Source: Saprospiraceae bacterium
GTDB lineage: Bacteria > Bacteroidota > Bacteroidia > Chitinophagales > Saprospiraceae
Length of the DNA stretch: 64,000 bases
Assembly: GCA_016714895.1 (NCBI GenBank)
Contig: JADKBV010000011.1
Location: 930,001-994,000 of the forward strand
Direction: 5' to 3'
The translations under genes were made by a program, and so were the position numbers. Below, one piece after another: positions 15,734-25,563 of this stretch. The number at the start of each line of letters is the position of its first letter. Position 1 is the stretch's first letter. Under the pieces are notes generated by a model, which searched no databases, was not told where the DNA came from, and saw only the letters and a list, made by a program, of their open reading frames with translations.

Positions 15734-17530
15734 TTATTTAACAACCTGAACTGTTCTGCTGACAAGAGATTTGTCATTTGATATACGAACAATATATTGA
15801 CCTGCATTCAGATTCTGAACCGGCAATTGAACTTTATCATTCAGATACATGGTGTTTTCAGACATGATTTGACCTAAAGTATTTAAGATGGTAACTTTTA
15901 CAGCTCCTTCAAAAATATTTTCTTTAACTTCGATATTGATGAAATCTTTTGTAGGGTTTGGATAAATATGTAATACATTATTATCTAAAACATTATAAGT
16001 TGAATTAGGTGGTAAGAAAGCATATTCACCTGTGTCAGATCTGAAATCGATTCTGTAGGTACCTGCTACTGTCTGGATGTTTGGTCCGTTCAGAACACCT
16101 ACTCCTGAAGGGAAATCAGCTGCTCCCCAGTTGGTTGTCCATGCTGCTTCTGCTCTGAACTTCACACCACCGTCTGTTACGTCTGCAAAGCTTGTCAACG
16201 TCGCAGAAGGATGTGTCCAATGGTTGAAGTCTGCAGGATCTTTGTCAAGGTAAGCGTCTCTGCTGTCATCATCACCCGGCCAGTCTCCGAAAGGTCCGGT
16301 TTTACCAACCAAACTGATTTTTCCGTATTCTACTACAGCTGTAAATTTGTAAGCACCTGTTGCAGAGTTGAAGTCTACAAAATAGTCACCTGCAGGAACA
16401 GGAATGTTTGGACCTTCTTGTTCTGCAATACCTTCAGGGAAATCAGTTCCTCCCCAGTTTACAGCCCAATCGTTGTCGGCTCTGAATTTAGCTTCACCAT
16501 CCACCATAGTAACTCTTAGTTTCCAGATGGTTTTGTCAGCTGCATCTTTATTCATCGGGGTATCCGTGTCCCATCCACCAGGAGTTGCACTACCGATCAA
16601 ACCTACAGTACCATAATCTACTACTTGCAGGAATTTATATTCCAAAGTAGCGGTATTAAATGTAACGATGTATTCACCGGCAGTTGCGACGATATTATCA
16701 CCACCCGGAACACCGGTACCGCTTGGAAATTCTGTTCCACCCCAGTTAACATCCCATGAATTGTTGGCTCTGAATTTAACTTCACCATCAGTCAAAACAA
16801 CCACACCTCTCCAAAGGTCAGGATTGGTTGCGGATTTTGTCAATGGTGTTTCATTGTCCCATCCGCCCGGAGTTGCATTACCGATGATACCGATGCTTGC
16901 AAAATCTATGACTTCAGTAAAAGAATACTCACCTGACAAGCTGTCGAAAGTGATGTCGTATTTTCCGGCCTGAGCGACCGGAATGTTGGCTCCTCCCTGA
17001 GTACCTGTACCTGTAGGAAAATCTACAGCTCCCCAGTTTCTGTCCCATGATCCTGTTGTTCTGAATTTAGCTTCTCCCTGTAAAAGGACAGCTGTGAGGA
17101 CAAATTTGTTGGAGTCGGTTTCGCTTGGATACATTTTGGTGTCTTTGTCCCAGCCACCTGCGGTTGCACTTCCGATGATGCTGATGTCAGAATCTACATC
17201 AAAGATGTATTCACCAGAGTTACTGTTAAAAAAGACGGTGTAGTCTCCGAAAAAGACGGGAATGTTTGGACCACCCTGAGTACCAATACCAATTGGAAAT
17301 TCTTTGGCACCCCAGTTGATATCCCAGGCATTGTTGGCCCGGAATTTAGCTTCACCTTTGATTAATGATATCTGAATTGTCCAGACAGAATCATTGACTT
17401 GGGTTAAAGGTGTTTCGTTATCCCAGCCTCCGGGTGTGGCTGAACCAATGATTCCTATCGAGGTAATCTGACCGAATAAACCTGCAGAAATCAGTACGAA
17501 ACTTAAAATAAAAAGTAAACGTGACTTCAT
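15734..17530 (-). CDS. Five-repeat SusE-like protein with T9SS type A sorting domain
   Basis: A 598-residue secreted protein. Residues 1-21 are a Sec signal without a lipobox. Five repeats follow at ~22-115, 116-212, 213-308, 309-404 and 405-506, each with I(I)GSATPGGWD, a GEAKFRANNAWDINWG-type core, a Gly-rich turn (TQGGPNIPV) and a final F.S.SGEY.F strand. This matches starch-binding SusE/SusF outer-membrane modules. The last ~84 residues (from NVLHIYPNPTKDF) are a T9SS type A C-terminal domain. Known SusE/F are surface lipoproteins, so T9SS export is unusual. It is divergent from susC with a 107-base gap, so it may bind the same glycan. Confidence 0.8.
   Translation of the reverse strand: MKSRLLFILSFVLISAGLFGQITSIGIIGSATPGGWDNETPLTQVNDSVWTIQISLIKGEAKFRANNAWDINWGAKEFPIGIGTQGGPNIPVFFGDYTVFFNSNSGEYIFDVDSDISIIGSATAGGWDKDTKMYPSETDSNKFVLTAVLLQGEAKFRTTGSWDRNWGAVDFPTGTGTQGGANIPVAQAGKYDITFDSLSGEYSFTEVIDFASIGIIGNATPGGWDNETPLTKSATNPDLWRGVVVLTDGEVKFRANNSWDVNWGGTEFPSGTGVPGGDNIVATAGEYIVTFNTATLEYKFLQVVDYGTVGLIGSATPGGWDTDTPMNKDAADKTIWKLRVTMVDGEAKFRADNDWAVNWGGTDFPEGIAEQEGPNIPVPAGDYFVDFNSATGAYKFTAVVEYGKISLVGKTGPFGDWPGDDDSRDAYLDKDPADFNHWTHPSATLTSFADVTDGGVKFRAEAAWTTNWGAADFPSGVGVLNGPNIQTVAGTYRIDFRSDTGEYAFLPPNSTYNVLDNNVLHIYPNPTKDFINIEVKENIFEGAVKVTILNTLGQIMSENTMYLNDKVQLPVQNLNAGQYIVRISNDKSLVSRTVQVVK
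15985..17470 (-). repeat. Tandem protein-coding repeats of ~290 bp
   Basis: Five consecutive units in the SusE-like gene. The first four are about 290 bases long; the last carries a ~15-residue insertion (GDDDSRDAYLDKDPAD region). Units 1-4 are close enough in sequence for recombination or assembly collapse. Confidence 0.7.
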
Positions 17531-17637
17531 AAAGATGTACTATTTTAATTTGTGAAAAAAAAGTTAATGTATTTTAAACACAAAGTAAATATATTTTTTA
17601 CTTTTGACATTGTTTTTCATGAATAAAAAATAATTTT

Positions 17638-20604
17638 ATGCTCAATTTTTACAAAAAACGTGGTTTAAGCATGATGTTTCTGGCTTTCTGGCTGCTTTTC
17701 AGCTATCAGACGGAAGCACAAAGAGTCATCAAAGGTATGGTAAAAGATGCAGGAACCGGAGAAGGACTGATCGGCGCTTTTGTCGTTGCCAAACAAAATG
17801 AGGCAGTAGGTACGACAACTGATTTTGACGGATCCTTTGAAATCAAAGTTCCCGAAGGAACCGAAGTTTTGGTTTTTTCCTATACCGGATACACCTCAGT
17901 AGAGGAAAATATTGTTGGAAAAGATAATGTGGAAGTTTCTATGGCTGCAGGACAGCTTTTGGAAAGTCTGGTTGTCATCGGTTATGGTACGGTCAAAAGA
18001 GAAGACGCGACAGGATCGATACAATCGGTGAGTGCCAAAGATTTTAACAGAGGTGCGATCACCAGCCCGCAGGAATTGTTGGCGGGAAAAGTTGCCGGTG
18101 TGGCCATTACCACAGGAGGAGGACCTGACGACGCTGCCCAGATCAGGGTGAGGGGACAATCTTCTTTGAGTGCATCCAATGACCCACTGATCGTTATCGA
18201 CGGAATTCCGTTAGACAATACAGCAGTTTCCGGAAACAGAAATATCCTGAGTGTCATCAACCCGGCGGATATCGAAACCATGACGGTATTAAAGGATGCA
18301 TCGGCCACAGCCATCTATGGTAGCCGGGCTTCAGCAGGTGTCATCCTGATTACCACCAAAAAAGGAAGTTTGGGAACAAAATTAAAAGTTGGATATAATG
18401 GTAATTTCAGTGTAGGTCAGACATTCAACAGAGTGGATGTTTTGACAGCTGACGAATACCGAGATGTTATTAATAAACAATTTGATGAAACACATCCTGC
18501 CAGAGCTTTGATGGGAAGTGCTTCTACAGATTGGCAGGATGAAATTTACAGAAACGCATTGGGTACTGACCATAACCTGAACTTTTCGGGAAGTCTGGGC
18601 ATGGTTCCTTACAGAGCTTCATTAGGTTATACTTATAAAGAAGGATTGTTAAAAAGTGACCATTTTCAAAGATATTCAGGTAGTTTAAACCTTAATCCAA
18701 AGTTTTTTGACAATACATTACAAATGAATGTAGGTTTAAAAGCGATGTTAAACAACAACCAGTTTGCTGAAAGAGGAGCTATCGGTGCTGCCTTGAGTTG
18801 GGACCCGACACAAGCACCTTTAGATCCGAATAGTCAGTATAGCGGCTATACAACGTGGACCATCCCGAATGGCAATCCGAACAGTTTGTCGCCTGCCAAT
18901 CCGGTAGCATTACTGGACAGAAATCTCAGAAATGACCAATCGGATGTGGCAAGATATATTACCAATGTGACTTTTGACTACAGATTGCCATTTTTTAAGG
19001 ATTTACGCGCCAACCTGAATTTAGGTTATGACCATGCCAGAGGAAAAGGTAGTGTCATCATTCCGGGAAATAATGCCGTGGCGTTTTCATTCCAACAGGA
19101 TTTCGGTGGAGGTGTCAACAATCGTTACGAAAATATCAGACAAAATTCCTTGTTGGAGTTTTATTTGAATTACAAAAAAGAAATGGGAGACCATACCATT
19201 GATGCGATGGCAGGATATTCATGGCAGAGATTTTATAATGAAAATAATTTCAAAAACACAGATGCTGCAGGCACTCCGACCCAAACGGTCGAAAGAAACG
19301 GGGTTGCAGAAGAATTGTTTTTATTATCGACATTCGGTAGAATCAATTATGGTTTTAAAGACAGATATTTGTTGACCGTTTCTATGCGGGGTGATGCTAC
19401 CTCAAGATATGCTCCTGAAAACAGATGGGGATTTTTCCCGGCTGCAGCTTTGGCCATTAAAGTTTTTGACAACGAAAACAAATATTTTAACAGTCTGAAA
19501 TCAAGAATCGGATGGGGTGTCACCGGTCAGCAGGATTTAGGTAATTATTACGTTTACCAACCGATTTACCAACAAAGTCTTGAAAATGCAGCTTATCAGA
19601 TGGGAAATATCTTTATCAATACTTTCAGACCCAACGGATATGACAGAAATATTAAATGGGAAGAAACCACTACCTATAATATAGGTATTGACTTTTCTGT
19701 CATCAAAGGAAGACTCGGAGGTTCTTTGGATTTGTATCAAAGAAACACCAAAGACCTGTTGAATTTTGTTCAGGTGCCTGCGGGAAGTAATCTTTCCAAT
19801 TTTATCAATACCAATGTGGGTAGTATGGTCAACAGAGGAATTGAGTTGTCCTTAAACACTACAGCTATCAGTAAAAAAGATTTGTCCTGGGAAATTGGAT
19901 TTAACATTGCTTATAATACCAATGAAATTACAAAATTGAATAAAATTGACAGACCGGATTATATCGGAGTTGCAACCGGAGATATTTCCGGTGGGGTAGG
20001 TAGTCAGATTCAGATTCATACGGTAGGTTTTCAGCCGGCATCGTTTTTTGTTTACCAACAGTTATACGACGAAAACGGAAAGATTTTGGAAGGTCAGTTT
20101 GCTGATTTAAATGAGGATGGTGTAGTGAATGATCTCGATAAATTCAGATATAAAAAACCTGCACCTGATGTTATCGCCGGTATCACCAGTAATTTAACAT
20201 ACAAAAAGTTTGACTTTTCTTTTGCCGGACGAGCCAATTTCGGAAACTATGTTTATAATAATATTCAGACTGATATGGGATATCTGGTAAGATTGTACAA
20301 TTCAACCAATTATTTACAAAATGTACATCAGTCAGCTGTTGACAACAATGCTCAATTACAAAATAATCTGACCTTCAGCAATCATTTTGTGACAGATGCG
20401 TCATTTTTCAGATTAGATCACATTACAGTGGGTTATAGTTTTGATAAACTGGTTGGCCAGTTTTTGAGAGTATATGCTACCGTTCAAAATCCTTTTGTTA
20501 TTACCGGATATGATGGTCTTGATCCTGAAATCAATAATGGTATTGACAGAAATGTATATCCGAGACCGAGAACATTTCTTTTTGGTGTAAGTGTAGAATT
20601 TTAA
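17638..20604 (+). CDS. SusC/RagA-type TonB-linked outer-membrane transporter
   Basis: A 988-residue protein. A signal peptide (ending YQTEAQ) precedes a CarboxypepD_reg-like domain (VIKGMVKDAGTGEGLIGAFV, about residues 30-105). The plug follows with VVIGYGTVKREDATGSIQSV, IRVRGQSSLSASNDPLIVIDG and VLKDASATAIYGSRASAGVILITTKKG, the SusC/RagA signature. The rest is a large beta barrel ending FGVSVEF with a terminal Phe. It imports oligosaccharides using TonB energy together with the SusD lipoprotein 19 bases downstream. The substrate is not readable because no glycoside hydrolase lies nearby. Confidence 0.95.
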   Translation: MLNFYKKRGLSMMFLAFWLLFSYQTEAQRVIKGMVKDAGTGEGLIGAFVVAKQNEAVGTTTDFDGSFEIKVPEGTEVLVFSYTGYTSVEENIVGKDNVEVSMAAGQLLESLVVIGYGTVKREDATGSIQSVSAKDFNRGAITSPQELLAGKVAGVAITTGGGPDDAAQIRVRGQSSLSASNDPLIVIDGIPLDNTAVSGNRNILSVINPADIETMTVLKDASATAIYGSRASAGVILITTKKGSLGTKLKVGYNGNFSVGQTFNRVDVLTADEYRDVINKQFDETHPARALMGSASTDWQDEIYRNALGTDHNLNFSGSLGMVPYRASLGYTYKEGLLKSDHFQRYSGSLNLNPKFFDNTLQMNVGLKAMLNNNQFAERGAIGAALSWDPTQAPLDPNSQYSGYTTWTIPNGNPNSLSPANPVALLDRNLRNDQSDVARYITNVTFDYRLPFFKDLRANLNLGYDHARGKGSVIIPGNNAVAFSFQQDFGGGVNNRYENIRQNSLLEFYLNYKKEMGDHTIDAMAGYSWQRFYNENNFKNTDAAGTPTQTVERNGVAEELFLLSTFGRINYGFKDRYLLTVSMRGDATSRYAPENRWGFFPAAALAIKVFDNENKYFNSLKSRIGWGVTGQQDLGNYYVYQPIYQQSLENAAYQMGNIFINTFRPNGYDRNIKWEETTTYNIGIDFSVIKGRLGGSLDLYQRNTKDLLNFVQVPAGSNLSNFINTNVGSMVNRGIELSLNTTAISKKDLSWEIGFNIAYNTNEITKLNKIDRPDYIGVATGDISGGVGSQIQIHTVGFQPASFFVYQQLYDENGKILEGQFADLNEDGVVNDLDKFRYKKPAPDVIAGITSNLTYKKFDFSFAGRANFGNYVYNNIQTDMGYLVRLYNSTNYLQNVHQSAVDNNAQLQNNLTFSNHFVTDASFFRLDHITVGYSFDKLVGQFLRVYATVQNPFVITGYDGLDPEINNGIDRNVYPRPRTFLFGVSVEF

Positions 20605-20623
20605 AATAAAATAAAATCAGAAA

Positions 20624-22813
20624 ATGAAAAAGTTTATCATTTTTACATTAATCATAACGTTGTCGACGTTGACATCGTGTTTTAAAGATTTGGATACCGC
20701 ACCTTTGGATCCCAATCTTTATACTTCAGGTTCCGTTTTTAACAGTCCGGATTCCTACAAACAATTTTTAGCAAAACTTTATGCCGGATTGGCGGTATCC
20801 GGTCAGGAAGGACCTGCAGGACAATCAGACATTTCCGGTATTGATGAAGGTTTTGGTCAGTACCTGAGAGGATTCTGGTACCATCAGCAATTGCCTACAG
20901 ATGAGGCATTGATCGGATGGAATGACCAGACTATCTGGGATTTTCATGATATTGACTGGACACCGGCAGATGGATTTACGTATGCTTTTTACAGCAGAAT
21001 CTTTTATCAGATATCAGTGTGTAATGAGTTTCTTCGTGAAACAACCGATGCAAAACTTGATGAAAGAGGCGTAGATGCTAATCTGAAAGGAGAAATCGCC
21101 GATTACAGAGCAGAAGCAAGATTTTTAAGAGCTTTGAGTTATTGGCATGCTTTGGACCTTTTCAGAAATGTTCCGTTTGTGACCGAAAATGATAAAGTGG
21201 GTTCTTTTTTCCCAAGACAGGCAAAAGCTCAGGAAGTTTTCACTTACATCGAATCAGAATTGTTGGATATTGAAAATAAATTGAAACCTTCAAAAAGTAA
21301 TGAATACGGTCGTGCAGACCAGGGAGCAGCATGGACTTTATTGGCCAAATTGTACCTGAATGCAGAAGTGTATACCGGTCAGAAAAAATATAATGAGTCG
21401 CTGACCTATTGCGAAAAAGTCATCAACGCGGGATACAGCCTTGAGCCTAATTACAGCCATTTGTTTTTGGCTGATAATCACCGCTCCAATGAAATCATTT
21501 TCCCGATTGCATTTGACGGAAATCGTACGAGAACATGGGGAGGTATGACTTTTATCATCAGAGCAGGTATCGGAGGTACGATCAATCCATTGGCTTCAGG
21601 TGTTTCCGGAGGTTGGGGAGGTACCCGTACTACCCGTCAGTTTGTTGAGAAGTTTCCTTCAAACCTGACAGGAATCATTGTAAATTATAATTATTCAAGA
21701 AACCAAAGAGCCATCTATATGCCGGGCACTTTGAATGGTTTCAACGGTACGGACGATAAAAACAAATTGGCTTCACTTGGTAGTAATAATGTTTTCGAAG
21801 GGTACCGGTACTTTCCTGAAGATGGAATGGAGTTTGTTATCCTGAGAAATCCAAGTTCCACACTTTCCGGAAAATTAGGTGATAACGACGGCGATGGAAA
21901 ATTAGAAACCAACGGTGCCAATATCAAGGTACCGGGCAGAGGTTTGTATTACATCCGTGTCGATCTGACCACCAGTTCCAATCTGACCTACACCATGGAA
22001 AGGAGAGATTTTGAAGTAACCGGAAGTGCCGTTCCGGGTGGCAGCAAAGACGTTGTTTGGGATGATACCGAGAAAAAACTGAGATACGTCGGAGAATTGG
22101 CCGTCGGAGGTTTTACCCTTAGAGAAAAATCAGACAAAGTCAGTTATGGTGATGCCCAAAGGGATGGTATCATCGAGTCAACAGGCAGCTTTGTAATAGA
22201 AAAATCAGGAGGTCACGATATTTTATTTGATATGACACGACCTGACTATACCTATCAGATGAAACTCACCAGTTTTGACCGAAGAGGTATTTTTGGTACT
22301 CAGGGACAGGTTATTGATATTCCGACTTATCAGGATATCGGAATTTATACCAACGGTTATGCGGTATTGAAATTTAAAAATGTAACTTCGACAGGACAAA
22401 CAGGTGCCAATGTTGACTTTCCGGATACAGACTTTCCGATGTTCCGATTGGGAGATGTATACCTGATGGCGGCAGAAGCAATTTTAAGAGGTGCACCGGG
22501 AGGAGCATCCAAAGCTTTGGAATACTTCAATGCAGTAAGGACCAGAGCCTATACCGGAACCGCAGGAAACGTTGCTTCTTCCGAACTCAATCTCGACCTC
22601 ATCCTTGACGAAAGGGCAAGAGAATTGTATTGGGAATGTCACAGAAGAACAGACCTTGTAAGATTCAATAAATTTACTACAGCAGACTACCTTTGGGCCT
22701 GGAAAGGCGGAGAAGCAAATGGTCGTGCGGTAGATTCTAAATTCAACATATTCCCGATTCCTTCGGCTGACAGAAGTGCCAATCCGAACCTTGAGCAGAA
22801 TCCGGGTTATTAA
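20624..22813 (+). CDS. SusD/RagB-type glycan-binding lipoprotein with inserted SusE-like module
   Basis: A 729-residue lipoprotein (lipobox LTSCF, Cys19). The N-terminal part has SusD helices (LDTAPLDPNLYTSGSVF, AEARFLRALSYWHALDLFRNVPFV). The C-terminal part has FRLGDVYLMAAEAILRGAPGG, LDERARELYWECHRRTDLVRF and PIPSADRSANPNLEQNPGY. Most SusD proteins have about 500-600 residues. The excess lies in an insert around 380-560; within it, residues ~463-547 (FEVTGSAVPGG, GELAVGGFTLRE, HDILFDMTRPDYTYQM) mimic the repeats of the SusE-like gene at 15734-17530. This suggests a built-in carbohydrate-binding module. It is co-transcribed with susC. Confidence 0.9.
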   Translation: MKKFIIFTLIITLSTLTSCFKDLDTAPLDPNLYTSGSVFNSPDSYKQFLAKLYAGLAVSGQEGPAGQSDISGIDEGFGQYLRGFWYHQQLPTDEALIGWNDQTIWDFHDIDWTPADGFTYAFYSRIFYQISVCNEFLRETTDAKLDERGVDANLKGEIADYRAEARFLRALSYWHALDLFRNVPFVTENDKVGSFFPRQAKAQEVFTYIESELLDIENKLKPSKSNEYGRADQGAAWTLLAKLYLNAEVYTGQKKYNESLTYCEKVINAGYSLEPNYSHLFLADNHRSNEIIFPIAFDGNRTRTWGGMTFIIRAGIGGTINPLASGVSGGWGGTRTTRQFVEKFPSNLTGIIVNYNYSRNQRAIYMPGTLNGFNGTDDKNKLASLGSNNVFEGYRYFPEDGMEFVILRNPSSTLSGKLGDNDGDGKLETNGANIKVPGRGLYYIRVDLTTSSNLTYTMERRDFEVTGSAVPGGSKDVVWDDTEKKLRYVGELAVGGFTLREKSDKVSYGDAQRDGIIESTGSFVIEKSGGHDILFDMTRPDYTYQMKLTSFDRRGIFGTQGQVIDIPTYQDIGIYTNGYAVLKFKNVTSTGQTGANVDFPDTDFPMFRLGDVYLMAAEAILRGAPGGASKALEYFNAVRTRAYTGTAGNVASSELNLDLILDERARELYWECHRRTDLVRFNKFTTADYLWAWKGGEANGRAVDSKFNIFPIPSADRSANPNLEQNPGY

Positions 22814-22837
22814 ACTAAAATAATCACATTTTTTAGA

Positions 22838-22875
22838 AAGGTGTTGTTCGTTTAAAACGGACAGCACCTTTTTTT
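22838..22875 (+). terminator. Terminator of the susCD operon
   Basis: A 13-base stem with G-U pairs (AAGGTGTTGTTCG 22838-22850 with CGGACAGCACCTT 22858-22870) and a T7 run. It starts 24 bases after the SusD stop and lies before the convergent receptor gene, so it may serve both strands weakly. Confidence 0.85.
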
Positions 22876-22885
22876 ATCAATTGAA

Positions 22886-25363
22886 TTATCCGTTTCCGAT
22901 CCTTCTTCTTTCTTCTTCAGATCCGGTGGTTCTTCGTCTGGCCTGTTGAACTTTACTGTTTCCGAATCTGTATGAAAATCCCAAGGTGGCAACTCTTGTT
23001 TCTCTGTAGGCATTCCAGTCTTCGATATAATTATCAAATGCAATCTGTGCATTTGGCAGGTTCGTCCAGAAGATGTCGGTTATGTTGAATCTCAGCGTGC
23101 CGTTTCCCTTTAATATCTTTTTTTGAATTCCAAGACCCAAAGCCCATTGTGGTCTGAAAATCAGGTAGCCACTTCTGTTTCCGGAATTGTAAGAAAAAGT
23201 AATTTCTGATGACCAATCGTTTTTAAATAAAAATTTATGGTTGGTATTGCCAAATAAGGCGAAATTGCCTTTATTGAGGGGTGTTCCTGAAAGGTCTCCC
23301 GTAAAATGATTGTAAAAACCGGACACACTTGCCATACCTGACCACCATTTGTTAAGCTGGAATGGTGCGGACACATCCAACCCAACATTTTCAGTTGATT
23401 GTAAATTCAAAGGAATTTGAATGGTGACATTCGGGTCTTCAGACAAATCGGGAAAGACGTCAGATAATCTCGAGAGTACAATGGTGTGGGCTTGTAATGT
23501 TTTGCTGTATGAAAGGGTTACATTTAGAATTTTATCAGAATATCCCAATTCTCCGTTCCAGGAAAACTGTGGTTGTAAGGCAGGATTTCCGGTGGCATAT
23601 GTAGTCACATCAATTAAAAATAAAAACGGATTTAATTGTGAAAATCCCGGCCTGTCAATACGCCTTGTCATATTGGCTGTTATACTTCTGTTGTCATCAA
23701 TTTTATATTGCACAAAAAATGTCGGAAACAACTTAAAATACGAAGAATCAAATGTTATATCACCGGCCAACTGTTGTGTCGAATAAGATGTGTGTTCGCC
23801 TCTTAAGCCAAGCTGAAATTCAAATTTTTTAAAATTTTTATTCAGGTTTATATATCCGGCATTATTGTTTTCCCGATAGATAAAATGATTGGTTTTGTTG
23901 ATGTCAGGAATAAAAATATCATCTTTTTTTTCAAAAAAAGCTGCGTCCTGATCGGAAGAAACGTAAGAAAATTTTATGCCTGTTTCAAGTTTAAAAGATT
24001 CTGATATCTGAACTACATAATCGGTTTTGGCGGTAGAAAACTTTAGAATACCTTCCTGATTTCCGTTTAATTGATAATCAGGTTGGAAAACACTTCCATC
24101 TGTGCTAAAATAGCTGGTTTTGTTTTCAGAATCTCCCCTCGTCAAAAATCTTCCAAAATCAACGTCTAAGGTGATTTCACTACCGGCCTTATTCAGATTC
24201 CTTTTGATATTAAAATTAACAACACCGCTGTTATTACTGTTATCATTTGTGGTATTTGTATTAAAGTCAAAAATATTTTCTCTTTGGGCATTAAAAACTT
24301 TGGATGTATTTCTGTTATAGGGACTTGAATTAGAAAAATTTGGCGTGTAAGTGAAACCTAAAATGGTTTTTTCATCGATAAAATAGTCCATTCCAAGGCG
24401 GATATTATGAAAATGAACAGGAATTTTGGTATAATTTTCTTTTTCATCTTTGCCTGAAAAAATAAAGTTATCGTAGAATTTTCTGTCAAGAATCAAATGA
24501 TTTAAACCGAGCCTGTAACCGTAATTATAACTTCCGTATAAATTTACAAATTTGTTTCTGAAATTGAGATTTAAACCGGCATCTGATTTTGGATACACCC
24601 CCTGGCCGTAACTGGCTGAAACCGAACCATTGATTCCATGACGGATGTCTTTTTTCATTTTTATATCAATAATACCGGCACTACCTGCTGCATCATATCT
24701 GGAAGATGGATTGGTAATCAACTCAATTCTTGATATTGATCCCGAGGGCAAAGATTTTAAGTAGTTAATCAGATCTGTTCCGTTTAAGGGAGATTGCCTT
24801 CCGTCAATATACACGATAATGCCGTTTTTGCCGCGCATGGAGATATTGTCGTTCGGATCAATCAGAATGCCCGGTGATCTTTCCAGGACTTCATAAACGG
24901 TACTGCCTTCACTCATGATGCTGTTTTCGACATTTACTATCATCCTGTCCACTTTTCTTTCCAGAAAAGGTTTTTGTGCTTTAACGGTGATTTGGTCCAG
25001 CTGTACTGAGGACTCTTCCAGATATATGGTGCCCAAATCCAGAGGTTCGTTGTTATAATAAACAGACTGGGAAAAAGTCTGATAACCTAACATAGAAATT
25101 TTTATAAAATATGCACCGCTTGTGTGTAAAATCAATTCTGTAAATTTTCCTTCAGTATCTGCAATATCAGCTTTTATGAGTAAAGAGTCCGCTGATGAAT
25201 AAATTTCTGCTGTCGCTCCTATCACTGACAGGTTTGTAGTTTTTTCTTTTACAATCAAAGAGACCGGATGTTGTCCGTATGAGTTTGTAAATGACATAAA
25301 TGAAATCAATACTATAGAAATAATGATTAAAAATCCGGTAAAATTTGCTGAATGTAAATACAT
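22886..25363 (-). CDS. TonB-dependent receptor, outer-membrane beta-barrel family
   Basis: An ~825-residue protein. The start at 25363 (MYLHSANFTGFLIIISIVLI) gives a signal peptide. The longer ATG at 25417 is rejected because a -7 box overlaps it. A CarboxypepD_reg-like domain (ISLIVKEKTTNLSVIGATAEIY region, residues ~35-115) precedes a short plug: DRMIVNVENSIMSEGSTVYEVL, GRQSPLNGTDLINYLKSLPSG and ELITNPSSRYDAAGSAGIIDI. The OMP_b-brl_3 barrel follows (RRIDRPGFSQLNPFLFLID, ending LGFSYRFGN). It differs from SusC and has no SusD partner, so the substrate may be a peptide, siderophore or sugar. An AraC regulator lies just upstream. Confidence 0.85.
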   Translation of the reverse strand: MYLHSANFTGFLIIISIVLISFMSFTNSYGQHPVSLIVKEKTTNLSVIGATAEIYSSADSLLIKADIADTEGKFTELILHTSGAYFIKISMLGYQTFSQSVYYNNEPLDLGTIYLEESSVQLDQITVKAQKPFLERKVDRMIVNVENSIMSEGSTVYEVLERSPGILIDPNDNISMRGKNGIIVYIDGRQSPLNGTDLINYLKSLPSGSISRIELITNPSSRYDAAGSAGIIDIKMKKDIRHGINGSVSASYGQGVYPKSDAGLNLNFRNKFVNLYGSYNYGYRLGLNHLILDRKFYDNFIFSGKDEKENYTKIPVHFHNIRLGMDYFIDEKTILGFTYTPNFSNSSPYNRNTSKVFNAQRENIFDFNTNTTNDNSNNSGVVNFNIKRNLNKAGSEITLDVDFGRFLTRGDSENKTSYFSTDGSVFQPDYQLNGNQEGILKFSTAKTDYVVQISESFKLETGIKFSYVSSDQDAAFFEKKDDIFIPDINKTNHFIYRENNNAGYINLNKNFKKFEFQLGLRGEHTSYSTQQLAGDITFDSSYFKLFPTFFVQYKIDDNRSITANMTRRIDRPGFSQLNPFLFLIDVTTYATGNPALQPQFSWNGELGYSDKILNVTLSYSKTLQAHTIVLSRLSDVFPDLSEDPNVTIQIPLNLQSTENVGLDVSAPFQLNKWWSGMASVSGFYNHFTGDLSGTPLNKGNFALFGNTNHKFLFKNDWSSEITFSYNSGNRSGYLIFRPQWALGLGIQKKILKGNGTLRFNITDIFWTNLPNAQIAFDNYIEDWNAYRETRVATLGFSYRFGNSKVQQARRRTTGSEEERRRIGNG

Positions 25364-25414
25364 ATTTCTGAGCTTTAGATGAATAAAATGATTGAAAAAC
25401 AATTCAATAAAACT

Positions 25415-25422
25415 CAAAAATA
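25415..25422 (-). promoter_or_regulatory. -7 promoter box of the TonB-dependent receptor gene
   Basis: CAAAAATA on the + strand reads TATTTTTG on the - strand (TANNTTTG). Its position, about 52 bases before the ATG at 25363 and across the longer ATG, decides for the shorter start. Confidence 0.4.
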
Positions 25423-25563
25423 GTATGACATCAGGGAAGGGGATTGTAAATCTTAGACATCACGGACATGATTGACCTCTTAATCGACCAACTATTATTT
25501 TTTTTCGATAAAAAGATTTGATAATAAACCGGTTTGGATTTTTTGTTACAGTAGGAAAAAATA

